A stretch of DNA of 64,000 nt, from contig NZ_CP077291.1 in the NCBI RefSeq assembly GCF_019048065.1, positions 3,286,001 through 3,350,000 of the forward strand, given 5' to 3'. The translations under genes were made by a program, and so were the position numbers. The notes under the pieces are model-generated. The model searched no databases. It was given only the letters and a program-made list of their open reading frames with translations, and was not told where the DNA came from. This stretch comes from Citrobacter farmeri (GTDB taxonomy: Bacteria; Pseudomonadota; Gammaproteobacteria; Enterobacterales; Enterobacteriaceae). Numbering within the stretch: position 1 is the first letter of the stretch; every line of letters begins with the position of its first letter. Shown piece after piece: positions 18,763-30,665 of the stretch.

Positions 18763-18960
18763 TCAACAGCAGCGCGCCCCGCCTTTTCCGCCATAGCGTG
18801 CATCCTGGCGCTCGCGGAAAAACTCCTCGTAGGTCATTGGCGTCTGATCCGGATGGGTCATGCGCATATGCTCAACATAGTTGTCGTAGTCCGGCACGCC
18901 AATCATCAGTTTCGCGGCCTGGCCCAGATATTTCCCGGCTTTTGAAAGCGTATCAAACAT
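18763..18960 (-). CDS. ybdD: YbdD/YjiX family small protein
   Basis: A 65-residue DUF466 (YbdD/YjiX) protein, beginning [17 protein letters not shown] and ending GGKGGARCC, nearly the same as E. coli YbdD. In-frame ATGs three codons upstream exist, but the MFD start fits the family. It lies directly downstream of cstA on the same strand, the usual arrangement for a CstA-type pyruvate transporter and its small partner. A small two-cysteine C-terminus is typical. Confidence 0.9.
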   Translation of the reverse strand: MFDTLSKAGKYLGQAAKLMIGVPDYDNYVEHMRMTHPDQTPMTYEEFFRERQDARYGGKGGARCC

Positions 18961-18980
18961 CATTACCACCTGTCAGAAAA

Positions 18981-19004
18981 CCCCTCTCCCGGCTGGAAGA
19001 GGGG
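18981..19004 (-). terminator. Hairpin between cstA and ybdD
   Basis: On the minus strand CCCCTCT and AGAGGGG pair across a 10-base loop and are followed by four T. It lies 13 bases past the cstA stop and before ybdD, so it likely gives partial termination and a lower level of ybdD. Confidence 0.6.
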
Positions 19005-19016
19005 AATAATTACACG

Positions 19017-21122
19017 TTAATGGGCACCTTTGGCCTGCGCAACGATCTCTTCCACATTTTCCGGCATCGGCTCATACGGCGTCTCTTTCGCCGTCGGCTT
19101 ATCCTCTTTAAGTGCGGCAAGCGCCGTCTTAATGGAGAACAGCGCCAGAACCACGACCACTACCATGAAGAAGATAGTCAGGCCCGCATCCAGACGGTTG
19201 TTAAACACCAGTTGCGCCAGTTGCGATTCGGTGTACTGCGGCGGGATATTGCCGCTGTCGATCATCGACTGGAACTTATTGGCGATAGCCAGGAAGCCCA
19301 CTTTTGTATCCGGGCTGAAGGATTTCTGCCAGCCCGCCGTCAGAGTACAAATCAGCAGCCATGCGGTCGGCACCAGTGCCACCCACGCATAACGCTGACG
19401 TTTCATCTTGAACAGCACAACCGCGCAGAGCATCAGCGCCATACCTGCCAGCATCTGGTTGGCGATACCAAACAGCGGCCACAGGGTGTTAATGCCGCCT
19501 AACGGGTCCACCACGCCCTGATGCAGGAAGTAACCCCACGCCAGCACGCACAATGCAGTCGCCAGCAGGTTGGCAGGCAATGAGTCTGTACGTTTAAGGC
19601 CAGGAGAAACCACGCCCAGCAGGTCCTGCAGCATAAAGCGCGCCGCACGCGTACCGGCATCGACCGCCGTCAGAATAAACAGCGCTTCGAACAGAATGGC
19701 GAAGTGATACCAGAAGGCCACATCCATCATGCCGCCCAGCGCGCCATGCAGGATATAAGCCATTCCCACCGCCAGCGTCGGCGCACCGCCCGCACGGGAG
19801 ATAATCGACTGCTCACCTACTTCGTTGGCAATCTGATGCAGCGTATCCGGCGTAATGGCAAAGCCCCAACTGCTGACCACCTGAGCGGCAGATGCCACCA
19901 CGTCAGTGGTGCCCGCTGGAGCCAGCACAGCCATTGGGCTGTTCATAGCAAAATAGACGCCCGGATCGATGATACAGGCAGAAACCAGTGCCATGATGGC
20001 GACGAACGATTCCATCAACATCCCGCCGTAGCCGATAAAGCAGGCCTGGCCTTCGTTCGCCAGCATCTTCGGCGTCGTGCCGGAGGAGATCAGCGCGTGG
20101 AAACCCGAAACGGCGCCACAGGCGATGGTGATAAACAGGAACGGGAACAGGTTACCCGTCCACACCGGCCCGGTCCCATCGACAAATTTAGTCAATGCAG
20201 GCATCGTCAACGTCGGGCGCATGATCAAAATGCCAACCGCCAGACCCACAATCGTACCGATTTTCAGGAAAGTAGAGAGGTAGTCGCGCGGAGCCAGCAG
20301 CAGCCATACCGGCAGCACCGCCGCCACGAACCCGTAGCCCACCAGCATCCAGGTTAACTGAACGCCAGTGAAGTCAAAGTACGGTGCCCAGGTTGGACTT
20401 TCCGCGACCCAGCCGCCGGAGATGATGGCAAAAACGAGGAACACCAGGCCGATAACCGACACTTCGCCGATACGCCCCGGACGGAGGTAGCGCAGATAGA
20501 TCCCCATGAAGATCGCCAGCGGGATGGTGAACGCGACGGTGTAAGTCCCCCACGGACTGTGCGTCAGGGCTTTCACCACGATCATCGCCAGCACGGCGAG
20601 GATAATCACCATGATCATGAAACAGGCCACCAGCGCAATCACCCCTGCGGTTGGGCCCATCTCTTCTTTCACCAGTTCACCCAGCGAGCGACCGTCCCGG
20701 CGAGTCGACACGAAGAGCACCATGAAATCCTGTACCGCTCCGGCTAAGACCACGCCGGCCAGCAGCCAGATCATGCCCGGCAGATAACCCATTTGCGCCG
20801 CCAGTACCGGTCCGACTAACGGCCCCGCGCCGGCAATCGCCGCAAAATGGTGACCGAACAGCACTTTTTTGTCGGTGGGCACATAGTCAAGCCCATCGTT
20901 ATGGCGCACTGCAGGCGTCATTCGCGTCGGATCCACTGCCAGCACATTTTTGGCGATGTACAGACCGTAGAAACGATAGGCGATGAGATAGACACAGACC
21001 GACGCCACGACTATCCACAGCGCGTTAATCTGTTCCCCACGGTTTAGCGCAATATAGCCCAGAGCAAATGCGCCCATAACCGAGAGCACTGTCCAGATGA
21101 GGTATTTCCCTGATTTATTCAT
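19017..21122 (-). CDS. cstA: Carbon starvation protein CstA (pyruvate transporter family)
   Basis: A 701-residue polytopic inner-membrane protein with many hydrophobic helices and family motifs such as YGLYIAKNVLAVDP, FGHHFAAIAGAGPLVGPVLAAQMG and SGTTPKMLANEGQACFIGYGG. E. coli CstA is induced on carbon starvation through CRP and has been linked to peptide and pyruvate uptake. Length is identical to E. coli. The 185-base upstream gap (21123-21307), before the entH end, holds its promoter; I did not identify a clear CRP site. K-12 has entH-cstA in the same order. Confidence 0.96.
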   Translation of the reverse strand: MNKSGKYLIWTVLSVMGAFALGYIALNRGEQINALWIVVASVCVYLIAYRFYGLYIAKNVLAVDPTRMTPAVRHNDGLDYVPTDKKVLFGHHFAAIAGAGPLVGPVLAAQMGYLPGMIWLLAGVVLAGAVQDFMVLFVSTRRDGRSLGELVKEEMGPTAGVIALVACFMIMVIILAVLAMIVVKALTHSPWGTYTVAFTIPLAIFMGIYLRYLRPGRIGEVSVIGLVFLVFAIISGGWVAESPTWAPYFDFTGVQLTWMLVGYGFVAAVLPVWLLLAPRDYLSTFLKIGTIVGLAVGILIMRPTLTMPALTKFVDGTGPVWTGNLFPFLFITIACGAVSGFHALISSGTTPKMLANEGQACFIGYGGMLMESFVAIMALVSACIIDPGVYFAMNSPMAVLAPAGTTDVVASAAQVVSSWGFAITPDTLHQIANEVGEQSIISRAGGAPTLAVGMAYILHGALGGMMDVAFWYHFAILFEALFILTAVDAGTRAARFMLQDLLGVVSPGLKRTDSLPANLLATALCVLAWGYFLHQGVVDPLGGINTLWPLFGIANQMLAGMALMLCAVVLFKMKRQRYAWVALVPTAWLLICTLTAGWQKSFSPDTKVGFLAIANKFQSMIDSGNIPPQYTESQLAQLVFNNRLDAGLTIFFMVVVVVLALFSIKTALAALKEDKPTAKETPYEPMPENVEEIVAQAKGAH

Positions 21123-21307
21123 GGTTGTTATCCGTTTGCGTGTTCCAGAGAAGAGAGATGTTACATTTTGTTTCTATAACATCTTTTCTGGTTTTAACAA
21201 CCTGACAACCCGATAAACCTGAAGTATCACCAACTATTTACATTGCATTGTTAACTGGATCACTTCATTCACCAGTTAACGTTGCAATCTCATGATATTA
21301 CGTGCGC

Positions 21308-22478
<1,171 letters not shown>

Positions 22479-22479
<1 letters not shown>

Positions 22480-23336
22480 TAGCGTACCTCACGGGAGAGC
22501 AGTGCCCACCAGGCATCAATGGTCGGGTTTTTCGCCAGCATCACAAAGTCGATATCGCTGTGCACTTTACGCCAGCGCGCCGCCAGGGCCATCATCCGTA
22601 CAGAGTCGAGACCGTAGTCGATCAGGTTCTCGTCATCCATCGGTTCATCAGACTCATCGAGCAGCGGTAAAATCAACGCCCGCAGTTCATCTTTGCTTGA
22701 CGGCACCGGTGCAGGCAGTAGCTCCTGAGTCATCACGACGCGACCTGAACGTCCCGCGACATACTTCAGCGACATGAGGTGCTCCTCACGGCTAAAATCA
22801 GCCAGCGCATCCGCCACCATAAACGGCTTGATATCGCGCATAAAGGCGTCCGTCGCCGTGGTCATGCAGCCGATGTGTGCATACACTCCGGTGATAATCA
22901 ACTGGTTACGGCCGGTTTCTTTCAGCATCAGTTCCAGCGGGGAACGGTGAAATGCGCTGTAGCGCCATTTCACCAGCACATTATCGGCTTCATCCGGTGC
23001 CAGCGCGGCGACCACTTTTTGCTGCTCCGGCGAGCGCGTCAGTCCCGGCCCCCACATGTCGTTCAGCAGGGCGCGATCTTCATCACTCTGATCCTTCGGC
23101 TGCGCGGTGTAATAAACCGGAATATTGTGCGCTTTACAGTAGCTGCGCAGCGCGGCGATATTGGCGATCACCTGCTCCATCATCGGACAGTTTTCCCCCC
23201 AGAAGCTGACGAAATAGTCCTGCATATCGTGGATCAGCAGCGCCGCACGCTCCGGGTCAAACGCCCAGTTGACCTTATTGACCGGAATATCAAGCGCGGT
23301 TGGCAGCGCGTAAGCCTGCAGTTTAGGAATTGCCAT
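22479..23336 (-). CDS. entB: Isochorismatase / aryl carrier protein
   Basis: A 285-residue bifunctional protein. Residues 1 to about 190 form the isochorismatase domain (LLIHDMQDYFV, LVKWRYSAFHRS, GVYAHIGC). The C-terminal aryl carrier domain carries the phosphopantetheine serine in DYGLDSVRMM. It makes 2,3-dihydro-2,3-dihydroxybenzoate and then carries activated 2,3-dihydroxybenzoate to EntF. It is modified by EntD, encoded at 40752. Confidence 0.96.
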
Positions 23337-23349
23337 TGCGTGTTCTCCT

Positions 23350-24960
23350 TCAGGCCGAACGTGTTGCCAGCCACTGACGTAATTGTTTTTTATCGACTTT
23401 ACCGACCGGGGTCAGAGGCAGCGCCTCAACGGTTTCCACCCGGTCTGGTAACTTGAATTCAGCGATGCCCTGCTCACGCAGGAAACGGCGCACCTGCACC
23501 GCGCGTAATGGTTCTTTTACCACCAGGTACGCGCAGCTTTTCTCACCCATCAGTTCATCTTCCATACTGACCAGCGCCGCGTGAATCACCGCCTGATGAC
23601 GCAGCAACAGGTTTTCAATCTCTTCTGCTGCGATCTTCTCGCCGCCACGGTTGATCTGGTCTTTCTCCCGTCCCTGAACGGTGATGTAACCATCCTCATC
23701 GATAGCGATCAGATCGCCTGAGCAGTAGAAACCGTTGGCGTCAAAGGCGCTGGCGTTATGCTGTGGACTCTTGTAGTAACCGCGGAAGGTGTACGGGCCA
23801 CGCGTCATTAACCGACCCGTTTCTCCCTGCGGCAACGGGTTGCCATCGGCATCGGCTACCCACACTTCATCATCCGGACACATCGGACGCCCCTGGGTAT
23901 TGATGATCCGCTCCGGGCTGTCGTCGAGACGGGTGTAGTTCACTAAACCTTCGGCCATGCCGAAAACCTGCTGTAACTGACAGCCAATTTCGGCCGGGAT
24001 CCGCGCCGCCAACGATGCGGACAGGCGTGCGCCGCCAACCTGCAAGAGCTTCAGCGAAGCCAGTTGCGCGTTGCTGCCCCATTCGTTAATCGCCTGTAAC
24101 CACAGGCTGACCGCAGGCGGCACCAGCGCCGTCGCATTAATCTGATGTTTTTCAATCAGTGGAAAGCACAGCGTGGCGCTGGGATCTGCAGCCAGTACCA
24201 CAGTGCCACCCGCGAGAAACACGCCCAGCGAACCAGGCGAACTCATGGCGTAGTTATGTGCAGCAGGGATCGCACATAAAAAACGCGTATCGGCGGTGAA
24301 GTGACAGATTTCATTACTGCGGCGTACGCTGTAGTAATAGTCGTTGTGGGTTCTCGGGATCAGTTTCGGCGTCCCGGTCGTACCGCCAGAGAGCTGGAAG
24401 TAGGCCACTTCATCCGCGGGCGACGGCGTGGCGACAAACGCGTCTGCCGGCTGACTTATCGCCGCTTCCAGGCAGTGCTCACCGCTGTCATTGAGCAGAT
24501 GCACCACCCGAATAGTCTTATGTTGAGTAATGAAGGCGTTCAGAAAATCATTGTCGGCAAACAGCGCGTGCTGACGATCGGCAATCAGCAGCGCAGGTTC
24601 GATTTGCGTCGCATACGCGGTAAGTTCAGTGCGCTGATGGCTGAACAGGGCAAGTACCGGCGCGACACCAAGCTTCAATAGCGCAAAGAACGTGATGTAT
24701 AACTCCACCACGTTGCCCAGTTGCACCAGCGCGGTTTCGCCGGGTTTGAGCCCCTGACGGCGTAGCGTACAGGCGAGATTGTCAGCCGCCTGGTTAAGTT
24801 CCCGGTAGCTTAACTGGCGCTCGCCCTCGATGACCGCCGTATGGTCGTTTTCGGCATGGCGGACCAAAATGTCCGTCAGTGGCAGATCCTGCCAGTAGCC
24901 TTTTTCACGGTAACGACGGGCAAATTCGTCAGGCCACCGGGTGAAAGGAATACTCATCAT
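23350..24960 (-). CDS. entE: 2,3-dihydroxybenzoate-AMP ligase
   Basis: A 536-residue stand-alone adenylation enzyme that activates 2,3-dihydroxybenzoate and loads it on EntB. ANL-family motifs are present: the phosphate loop [51 protein letters not shown] and the C-terminal lysine region [14 protein letters not shown]. It lies 13 bases upstream of entB and six bases after entC in the operon. Confidence 0.96.
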   Translation of the reverse strand: MMSIPFTRWPDEFARRYREKGYWQDLPLTDILVRHAENDHTAVIEGERQLSYRELNQAADNLACTLRRQGLKPGETALVQLGNVVELYITFFALLKLGVAPVLALFSHQRTELTAYATQIEPALLIADRQHALFADNDFLNAFITQHKTIRVVHLLNDSGEHCLEAAISQPADAFVATPSPADEVAYFQLSGGTTGTPKLIPRTHNDYYYSVRRSNEICHFTADTRFLCAIPAAHNYAMSSPGSLGVFLAGGTVVLAADPSATLCFPLIEKHQINATALVPPAVSLWLQAINEWGSNAQLASLKLLQVGGARLSASLAARIPAEIGCQLQQVFGMAEGLVNYTRLDDSPERIINTQGRPMCPDDEVWVADADGNPLPQGETGRLMTRGPYTFRGYYKSPQHNASAFDANGFYCSGDLIAIDEDGYITVQGREKDQINRGGEKIAAEEIENLLLRHQAVIHAALVSMEDELMGEKSCAYLVVKEPLRAVQVRRFLREQGIAEFKLPDRVETVEALPLTPVGKVDKKQLRQWLATRSA

Positions 24961-24966
24961 CGCTCC

Positions 24967-26142
24967 TTAATACAATCCAAAAACGTTCAACATGGTGGAA
25001 AGTTTGACGCCGGTTTCACGCCACTCTCCCACCGGCGAAGAGGCCGGGACGATCCCTGCGCCCGCAAACAGGCGGACCTGGTTTTTACGTAACGTCGCGC
25101 AGCGGATGGTCACCACCCATTCACCGTTGCCTTCGGCGTCGCACCAACCGACGATGCCGCCAAACAGTTCGCGGTCGAACGGCTCCAGATCAGCAATCAA
25201 CTGTTTCGCCGCCTGATGCGGGAAGCCGCTCAGCGCAGGCGTCGGGTGCAGCAGACAGGCCAGCGTCAGGGCGTTCTCTCCTGCCCTGGCTGTTCCTTCA
25301 AACGGTGTACCGAGGTGCCAGAGCGTTGGCGTGGTGATGAGCTGCGGCGAAGACGGCAGTTGCAGATCCTGGCAGCGTTCGCACAGCACGGTTTTCATCG
25401 CCTGCGTAACCAGCTCGTGTTCGTGCCGATCTTTCTCAGAGGCCAGCAGACGGTTTCCGGCTTCCCGGTCCAGCACGTCATCAGGCTGACGACGCGCGGA
25501 GCCCGCCAGCGGCAGTGAGCTAAAGCGCTCGCCCTCTTTGCGCAACAGCAGTTCCGGGCTCGCGCCGAGCAGAACGCCACCATCGTGCAGCGGGACATGA
25601 AAGTTGTAACTAACTGGGTTTTGCGCCACCAGACGCTCAAGCAGCGCACCGCTGTTGATCTCGACATCGGTGGTGATATCAATGAGTCGCGACAGCACCA
25701 CTTTGTCAACTTCCGGCGTCGCCGTCAGCGCGGCGGCGCGCGCGACCATCTCTTCAAACGTTTCCTGCTCTGGGATCGCTTTGCGAGCCGTAACGTTCAG
25801 CGCCTGATGGTCGGTAAAGTAACACGATGATCGTTGTTTTTCCTGGCGAGAAAAGGTTTGCCAGCTTTGGGGAATAAACAGTGACGATGGTTGTCGGGTG
25901 TCGAACGGAATAGCCCCCACCATGACCGGATTGGCGATACCCTGCGCTTTGGCATCGGCGAACATTTTTTGTAATTTTTGTTGGAAGGGACTGTCTGGCG
26001 AATCGCCGTTCACGGCAGGTTCATCGAAGCGGGCGAAACATCCTGACGTCGTAAAGCTCCGATACGGCGACATAAAGAAAAAGCGATGGGGTGCAAGTGT
26101 TGCCATGGTCTGCTGAACTTCCTCGGCCAAAGACGTATCCAT
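24967..26142 (-). CDS. entC: Isochorismate synthase EntC
   Basis: A 391-residue chorismate-utilising enzyme that converts chorismate to isochorismate, the first step of enterobactin synthesis. Conserved blocks are [51 protein letters not shown] and the [15 protein letters not shown] region near the end. Four extra in-frame codons upstream are possible; [16 protein letters not shown] at 26142 is the usual start. It is first gene of entCEBAH, behind a Fur box and divergent from fepB. Confidence 0.96.
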   Translation of the reverse strand: MDTSLAEEVQQTMATLAPHRFFFMSPYRSFTTSGCFARFDEPAVNGDSPDSPFQQKLQKMFADAKAQGIANPVMVGAIPFDTRQPSSLFIPQSWQTFSRQEKQRSSCYFTDHQALNVTARKAIPEQETFEEMVARAAALTATPEVDKVVLSRLIDITTDVEINSGALLERLVAQNPVSYNFHVPLHDGGVLLGASPELLLRKEGERFSSLPLAGSARRQPDDVLDREAGNRLLASEKDRHEHELVTQAMKTVLCERCQDLQLPSSPQLITTPTLWHLGTPFEGTARAGENALTLACLLHPTPALSGFPHQAAKQLIADLEPFDRELFGGIVGWCDAEGNGEWVVTIRCATLRKNQVRLFAGAGIVPASSPVGEWRETGVKLSTMLNVFGLY

Positions 26143-26170
26143 ATCATCCTCCAAAAATGATAAAGGTTTT

Positions 26171-26189
26171 AATAATGATTATCATTTAT
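26171..26189. promoter_or_regulatory. Fur box, entC side
   Basis: The 19-base block aataatgattatcatttat is a clear inverted repeat close to the Fur consensus. It lies about 29 bases before the entC start and would give iron repression of entCEBAH. Confidence 0.85.
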
Positions 26190-26282
26190 ATTTTCGGGCG
26201 CTAACCTAAAAGCAAACAAGCGACATGTCAACTCTTGAGGTAGCACAAAGTGCGACTAACGCTTGCATCCCTTACGCTTAAT

Positions 26283-26301
26283 AATGAAAATGAGAAGCAT
26301 T
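26283..26301. promoter_or_regulatory. Fur-like box, fepB side
   Basis: aatgaaaatgagaagcatt is a weaker match to the Fur consensus, 26 bases before the fepB GTG. Fur control of fepB is known in E. coli; the exact edges are my estimate. Confidence 0.55.
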
Positions 26302-26326
26302 AATAACTCAGCACAGGAACTGATTT

Positions 26327-27274
26327 GTGAGACTGCCTTCCCTGCCCGGCCTGCTCGTTACGCTCTTCGTTTTCGGATTCTCCTCAGCCCATGCCGCGGA
26401 CTGGCCGCGTCAGGTGACTGACGTTCGCGGCAGCCACACGCTGGAGCACAAACCTGAACGCATCGTCTCTACCAGCGTCACGCTCACCGGCTCATTACTG
26501 GCGATTGATGCGCCGGTGATCGCCAGCGGGGCGACGACGCCGAACAACCGCGTCGCTGACGATCAGGGATTTTTGCGTCAGTGGGGTGATGTGGCAAAAG
26601 CACGCAAGCTGACGCGTCTGTATATCGGCGAGCCGAACGCTGAAGCTGTGGCTGCGCAAATGCCCGATCTCATTCTGATTAGCGCGACCGGCGGTGACTC
26701 CGCGCTGGCCCTGTACGATCAACTCTCCCCTATCGCCCCCACGCTTATCATTAATTACGACGATAAAAGCTGGCAGTCGCTGCTGACACAACTGGGCGAT
26801 ATCACTGGCCAGGAGAAACAGGCCGCCGCACGCATTGCTGAATTTGATAAGCAACTGACCGCCGTTAAGCAGCAGTTGACGTTGCCGCCACAACCGGTAA
26901 GCGCGCTGGTTTACACCGCCGCCGCCCACAAAGCCAACCTGTGGACGCCAGAGTCCGCGCAGGGCAAAATGTTGGAGCAGCTTGGCTTTACTCTGGCAAC
27001 GTTGCCTGGCGGGCTGCAGGCCAGCCAAAGCCAGGGGAAACGTCACGATATCATTCAGCTTGGTGGTGAAAATCTGGCGGCCGGGCTGAACGGTGAAGCG
27101 CTGTTCCTGTTTGCTGGTGACGAAAAAGACGAGCAGGCAATTTACGCTAACCCACTGCTGGCACATCTCCCGGCGGTCCAGAACAAGCGGGTTTACGCCC
27201 TGGGCACCGAATCTTTCCGCCTGGATTATTACAGTGCGATGCGAGTGCTCGACCGCCTCTCCACGCTGTTTTAA
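26327..27274 (+). CDS. fepB: Ferric enterobactin periplasmic binding protein FepB
   Basis: A 315-residue periplasmic binding protein that takes ferric enterobactin from FepA and gives it to FepDGC. It has a GTG start, then a signal peptide ending near SAHAADWPR. Motifs include [26 protein letters not shown] and [13 protein letters not shown]. Length and sequence match E. coli FepB. It is transcribed alone, divergent from entC, and convergent with entS across 47 bases. Confidence 0.96.
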   Translation: MRLPSLPGLLVTLFVFGFSSAHAADWPRQVTDVRGSHTLEHKPERIVSTSVTLTGSLLAIDAPVIASGATTPNNRVADDQGFLRQWGDVAKARKLTRLYIGEPNAEAVAAQMPDLILISATGGDSALALYDQLSPIAPTLIINYDDKSWQSLLTQLGDITGQEKQAAARIAEFDKQLTAVKQQLTLPPQPVSALVYTAAAHKANLWTPESAQGKMLEQLGFTLATLPGGLQASQSQGKRHDIIQLGGENLAAGLNGEALFLFAGDEKDEQAIYANPLLAHLPAVQNKRVYALGTESFRLDYYSAMRVLDRLSTLF

Positions 27275-27321
27275 ACGCCATTGCCGGATAGCGGTTAATG
27301 CCCTGTCTGGCCTGCTTCACA

Positions 27322-28560
27322 TTATGCCGGTTCCGGCGGTGTCTGCCGGAATCGACGTAACTCACTGAGCAACAGCAGCAGTAACAGCCCCACAATCACC
27401 AGACCAAAGCCGCTGAAGCTCGCCGAGGCCACCGGCGTCATAACAGCCCCCAGACCGCCTAACAACGCCGCACCGATGGCATCTCCGGTGACGTTCTGCG
27501 CCGTCCACAGGCCGTTGATGCGACCTAACATATTTTCCGGCGTCTGCGTTTGCAGCATCGTGTACTGCAACAGCGAGCTAATCGCGCTCAGCCAGCCGAA
27601 CAGCGCCAGACAGACAACGCCTAACGCCCAGACGGGCATCAGGGCAAACAGGCCAATCGCCAGAAACGCCCCTACGCTCGAAGCCAGCATGATTAATCCC
27701 GGACGCACGCTGTGCGCCAGTTGCCCGCTGGTGAGCGCGCCGACTGCCGCCCCGAGCGGAATAGCGGCGTACAACATGCCAATCTGTGCCGCCGACATCT
27801 GCCAGTTAACTGCCAGCGCCGGATAGAGCACGCGCACCGCGCTTGCCATCGTCAACAGACCGCCAAGTAGCGCAATGCCGCCGATCAGCGGGCTGGCAAG
27901 CAGGAAGCGAAACGCCGTCAGCAGCGATTTCAGCGGATGTTCACGTTGCTGCGGTGGGGGCGGCAGCGCCGGAAGGCTCAACAGCGGCAGTAAGGTGATA
28001 AAAGTGCCCGCCGCTGCCAGACCGTAGTTCCATGCCACACCGCCGGTGGCAAGCAGCAGTCCGCCCAGCATGGGCGAAATCACCGAACCCAGACGCACGG
28101 TCAGCATGGTAATCGCCCCAGCCTGCATCAGGTTTTCACGTCCCACCAGCGCGGGCGTCGCCGCCAGCAATGCCGTCACGCCCAGCGAGGCAAAAAAGCC
28201 GTCCCACAGGCCCAGCAGATAAATGGCAATAAGAGAAGGTTCTGGCAGCATAGCGTTCAGACACAGACCGATGAAGCCAATGCCGCAGGTGCCGCGCGCC
28301 AGCAGGATCACTTTTTTGCGTTCATAGCGATCGGCCAGTACGCCGCCGACCATCAGTCCGACAAACATCGCGCTGCCGGTTAGTGTCACCGAGAGCCCCA
28401 CCTGCCATGTGGAATGCGTCATCATCTGGATCTGCACGGGTACCGCGACGCCAAGCAGTCCAAGCGAGACAATAGAGATAAAACGGGCCAGGAAGACAGC
28501 GCGAAATGCCGGGTGTGTCTTCAGCAAACTGAGGTTAAGCAGCCAGGATTGTCGATTCAT
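27322..28560 (-). CDS. entS: Enterobactin exporter EntS
   Basis: A 412-residue major facilitator superfamily exporter with about 12 membrane segments. It moves newly made enterobactin across the inner membrane. Visible features are the N-terminal [19 protein letters not shown] and the loop motif [15 protein letters not shown] between helices 2 and 3. It is divergent from fepD with a shared Fur box, as in E. coli (ybdA). Confidence 0.96.
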   Translation of the reverse strand: MNRQSWLLNLSLLKTHPAFRAVFLARFISIVSLGLLGVAVPVQIQMMTHSTWQVGLSVTLTGSAMFVGLMVGGVLADRYERKKVILLARGTCGIGFIGLCLNAMLPEPSLIAIYLLGLWDGFFASLGVTALLAATPALVGRENLMQAGAITMLTVRLGSVISPMLGGLLLATGGVAWNYGLAAAGTFITLLPLLSLPALPPPPQQREHPLKSLLTAFRFLLASPLIGGIALLGGLLTMASAVRVLYPALAVNWQMSAAQIGMLYAAIPLGAAVGALTSGQLAHSVRPGLIMLASSVGAFLAIGLFALMPVWALGVVCLALFGWLSAISSLLQYTMLQTQTPENMLGRINGLWTAQNVTGDAIGAALLGGLGAVMTPVASASFSGFGLVIVGLLLLLLLSELRRFRQTPPEPA

Positions 28561-28640
28561 TACAACGCCTTAATGCGATCTTTTTTTCATTATCCATTCA
28601 ATGGCTGCACATGCTAACATAATCAAATAAGATCGATAAC

Positions 28641-28659
28641 GATAATTACTATCATTATC
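28641..28659. promoter_or_regulatory. Fur box, entS / fepD
   Basis: gataattactatcattatc differs from the 19-base Fur consensus at few positions and lies between the divergent entS and fepD starts. It should serve both promoters. Confidence 0.85.
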
Positions 28660-28671
28660 AGGGAAGTTGAT

Positions 28672-29676
28672 ATGTCATGTTCTGTTTCCGTGACGCGTGC
28701 CATTGCCGTGCCCGGATTGTTGTTATTACTGGTTATCGCCACGGCATTAAGTCTGATCATCGGCGCAAAATCCTTGCCCGTCTCCGTGGTTGTGGAAGCA
28801 CTCAGCGGTACCTGCCAAAGTGCCGATTGCACCATCGTGCTGGATGCTCGTCTGCCGCGAACGCTGGCGGGACTGCTGGCGGGAGGCGCGCTGGGACTCG
28901 CCGGTGCGCTAATGCAAACGCTCACCCGTAATCCGCTGGCCGATCCGGGTCTGCTTGGCGTTAATGCCGGAGCCAGTTTTGCCATTGTGCTGGGCGCCGC
29001 GTTGTTCGGCTTTTCCACACCGCAGGAACAATTGATGATGGCCTTTATCGGCGCACTGGTCGCATCGCTGGTTGTCGCATTTACCGGCAGTCAGGGCGGC
29101 GGTCAGTTGAGTCCGGTGCGTCTGACACTGGCGGGCGTCGCGCTCGCTGCTGTTCTGGAAGGTCTCACCAGCGGTATCTCCTTGTTAAACCCGGATGTCT
29201 ACGATCAGCTTCGTTACTGGCAGGCTGGCTCACTGGATATCCGTAACCTGCAAACGCTCAAAGTGGTTATTGTGCCAGTGCTGATTGCCGGTGCCACCGC
29301 GCTGATGCTCAGCCGGGCGCTGAACAGCCTGAGTCTGGGAAGCGATACCGCCACGGCACTTGGCAGCAAAGTCGCACGCACGCAGCTCATCGGCCTGTTA
29401 GCCATCACTGTCTTATGCGGTAGCGCCACGGCGATTGTCGGACCGATTGCGTTTATCGGCCTGATGATGCCGCATATGTCGCGCTGGCTGGTCGGCGCCG
29501 ATCATCGCTGGTCGCTCCCCGTGACGCTGATCGCCACCCCTGTTCTGCTGCTTTTTGCCGATATCATTGGCCGCCTGATTGTTCCCGGCGAGCTGCGCGT
29601 GTCGGTCGTGAGCGCCTTTATTGGTGCGCCAGTGCTGATCTTTCTGGTTCGTCGTCGTCCACGAGGTGCCGCATGA
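28672..29676 (+). CDS. fepD: Ferric enterobactin ABC permease FepD
   Basis: A 334-residue FecCD-family inner-membrane permease with about nine to ten helices. Family features: RLPRTLAGLLAGGALGLAGALMQTLTRNPLADPGLLGVNAGA and, near the C-terminus, IAFIGLMMPHMSRWLVGADHR. It forms the channel with FepG. The stop overlaps the fepG start. Confidence 0.96.
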   Translation: MSCSVSVTRAIAVPGLLLLLVIATALSLIIGAKSLPVSVVVEALSGTCQSADCTIVLDARLPRTLAGLLAGGALGLAGALMQTLTRNPLADPGLLGVNAGASFAIVLGAALFGFSTPQEQLMMAFIGALVASLVVAFTGSQGGGQLSPVRLTLAGVALAAVLEGLTSGISLLNPDVYDQLRYWQAGSLDIRNLQTLKVVIVPVLIAGATALMLSRALNSLSLGSDTATALGSKVARTQLIGLLAITVLCGSATAIVGPIAFIGLMMPHMSRWLVGADHRWSLPVTLIATPVLLLFADIIGRLIVPGELRVSVVSAFIGAPVLIFLVRRRPRGAA

Positions 29677-30665
29677 TGTACGTGTCGCGTCGCCTGCTGA
29701 TCGCATGCCTGTTACTGATGGTCGGCTGCCTGTTCTTCGCGCTCTGGGGCCTGCGTAGCGGCGCGGTGACGCTGGAAATCTCTCAAATTATTGCCGCGTT
29801 AACCGGCGATGCGCCGCGCAGTCTGACGATGGTCGTGACCGAATGGCGTTTACCGCGCGTGTTGATGGCGCTACTGATCGGCGCTGCACTCGGCGTCAGC
29901 GGGGCGATTTTTCAGTCTCTGATGCGCAACCCGCTCGGCAGCCCGGATGTGATGGGCTTTAACACCGGAGCCTGGAGCGGCGTGCTGGTCGCGATGGTGC
30001 TGTTTGGTCAGCATCTGACAGCTATCGCACTGGCGGCAATGGCTGGCGGACTCCTGACGTCGCTGGTGGTGTGGCTGCTGGCCTGGCGCAACGGTATTGA
30101 AACCTTCCGCCTGATTATTATCGGTATCGGCGTGCGCGCCATGCTGTTTGCGTTTAACACCTGGCTGTTGTTGAAGGCCTCGCTGGACACTGCGTTGACC
30201 GCCGGATTGTGGAATGCCGGATCGCTTAACGGCCTGACCTGGGCAAAAACCTGGCCTTCCGCACCCATCATTATTCTCATGCTGGCAGCTGCCGGGCTGC
30301 TGGTGCGGCGCATGCGTCTGCTGGAGATGGGTGATGACAGCGCCTGTGCGCTGGGGGTCAGCGTGGAGCGTTCACGACTCGCCATGATGCTGGTCGCCGT
30401 GGTGTTAACCGCAGCGGCCACCGCACTGGCCGGACCGATTTCCTTTATTGCGCTGGTTGCCCCACATATTGCCCGTCGCCTGAGCGGCACCGCGCGTTGG
30501 GGATTAACCCAGGCCGCACTCTGCGGCGCGCTGTTACTGCTGGCGGCCGATCTGTGCGCACAGCAACTGTTTATGCCTTATCAGCTTCCGGTGGGTGTGG
30601 TCACCGTGAGCATCGGCGGTATTTACCTTATCGCCTTGTTAATTCAGGAGTCCCGCAAAAAATGA
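29673..30665 (+). CDS. fepG: Ferric enterobactin ABC permease FepG
   Basis: A 330-residue FecCD-family permease, partner of FepD. It shows the same layout: WRLPRVLMALLIGAALGVSG, QSLMRNPLGSPDVMGFNTGAW and ISFIALVAPHIARRLSG. Two consecutive ATG codons (29673 and 29676) could start it. It overlaps fepD upstream and fepC downstream by four bases each, giving tight coupling. Confidence 0.95.
   Translation: MMYVSRRLLIACLLLMVGCLFFALWGLRSGAVTLEISQIIAALTGDAPRSLTMVVTEWRLPRVLMALLIGAALGVSGAIFQSLMRNPLGSPDVMGFNTGAWSGVLVAMVLFGQHLTAIALAAMAGGLLTSLVVWLLAWRNGIETFRLIIIGIGVRAMLFAFNTWLLLKASLDTALTAGLWNAGSLNGLTWAKTWPSAPIIILMLAAAGLLVRRMRLLEMGDDSACALGVSVERSRLAMMLVAVVLTAAATALAGPISFIALVAPHIARRLSGTARWGLTQAALCGALLLLAADLCAQQLFMPYQLPVGVVTVSIGGIYLIALLIQESRKK

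Noticed and set aside
19704..20357. 217-residue open frame antisense to cstA
   Set aside because: Low-complexity His/Arg/Gln composition, no ribosome site, and full overlap with the conserved cstA gene.
30497..30661. Upstream extension of fepC into fepG
   Set aside because: The extra 55 residues have no ABC similarity; the ATG overlapping the fepG stop is the clear start.
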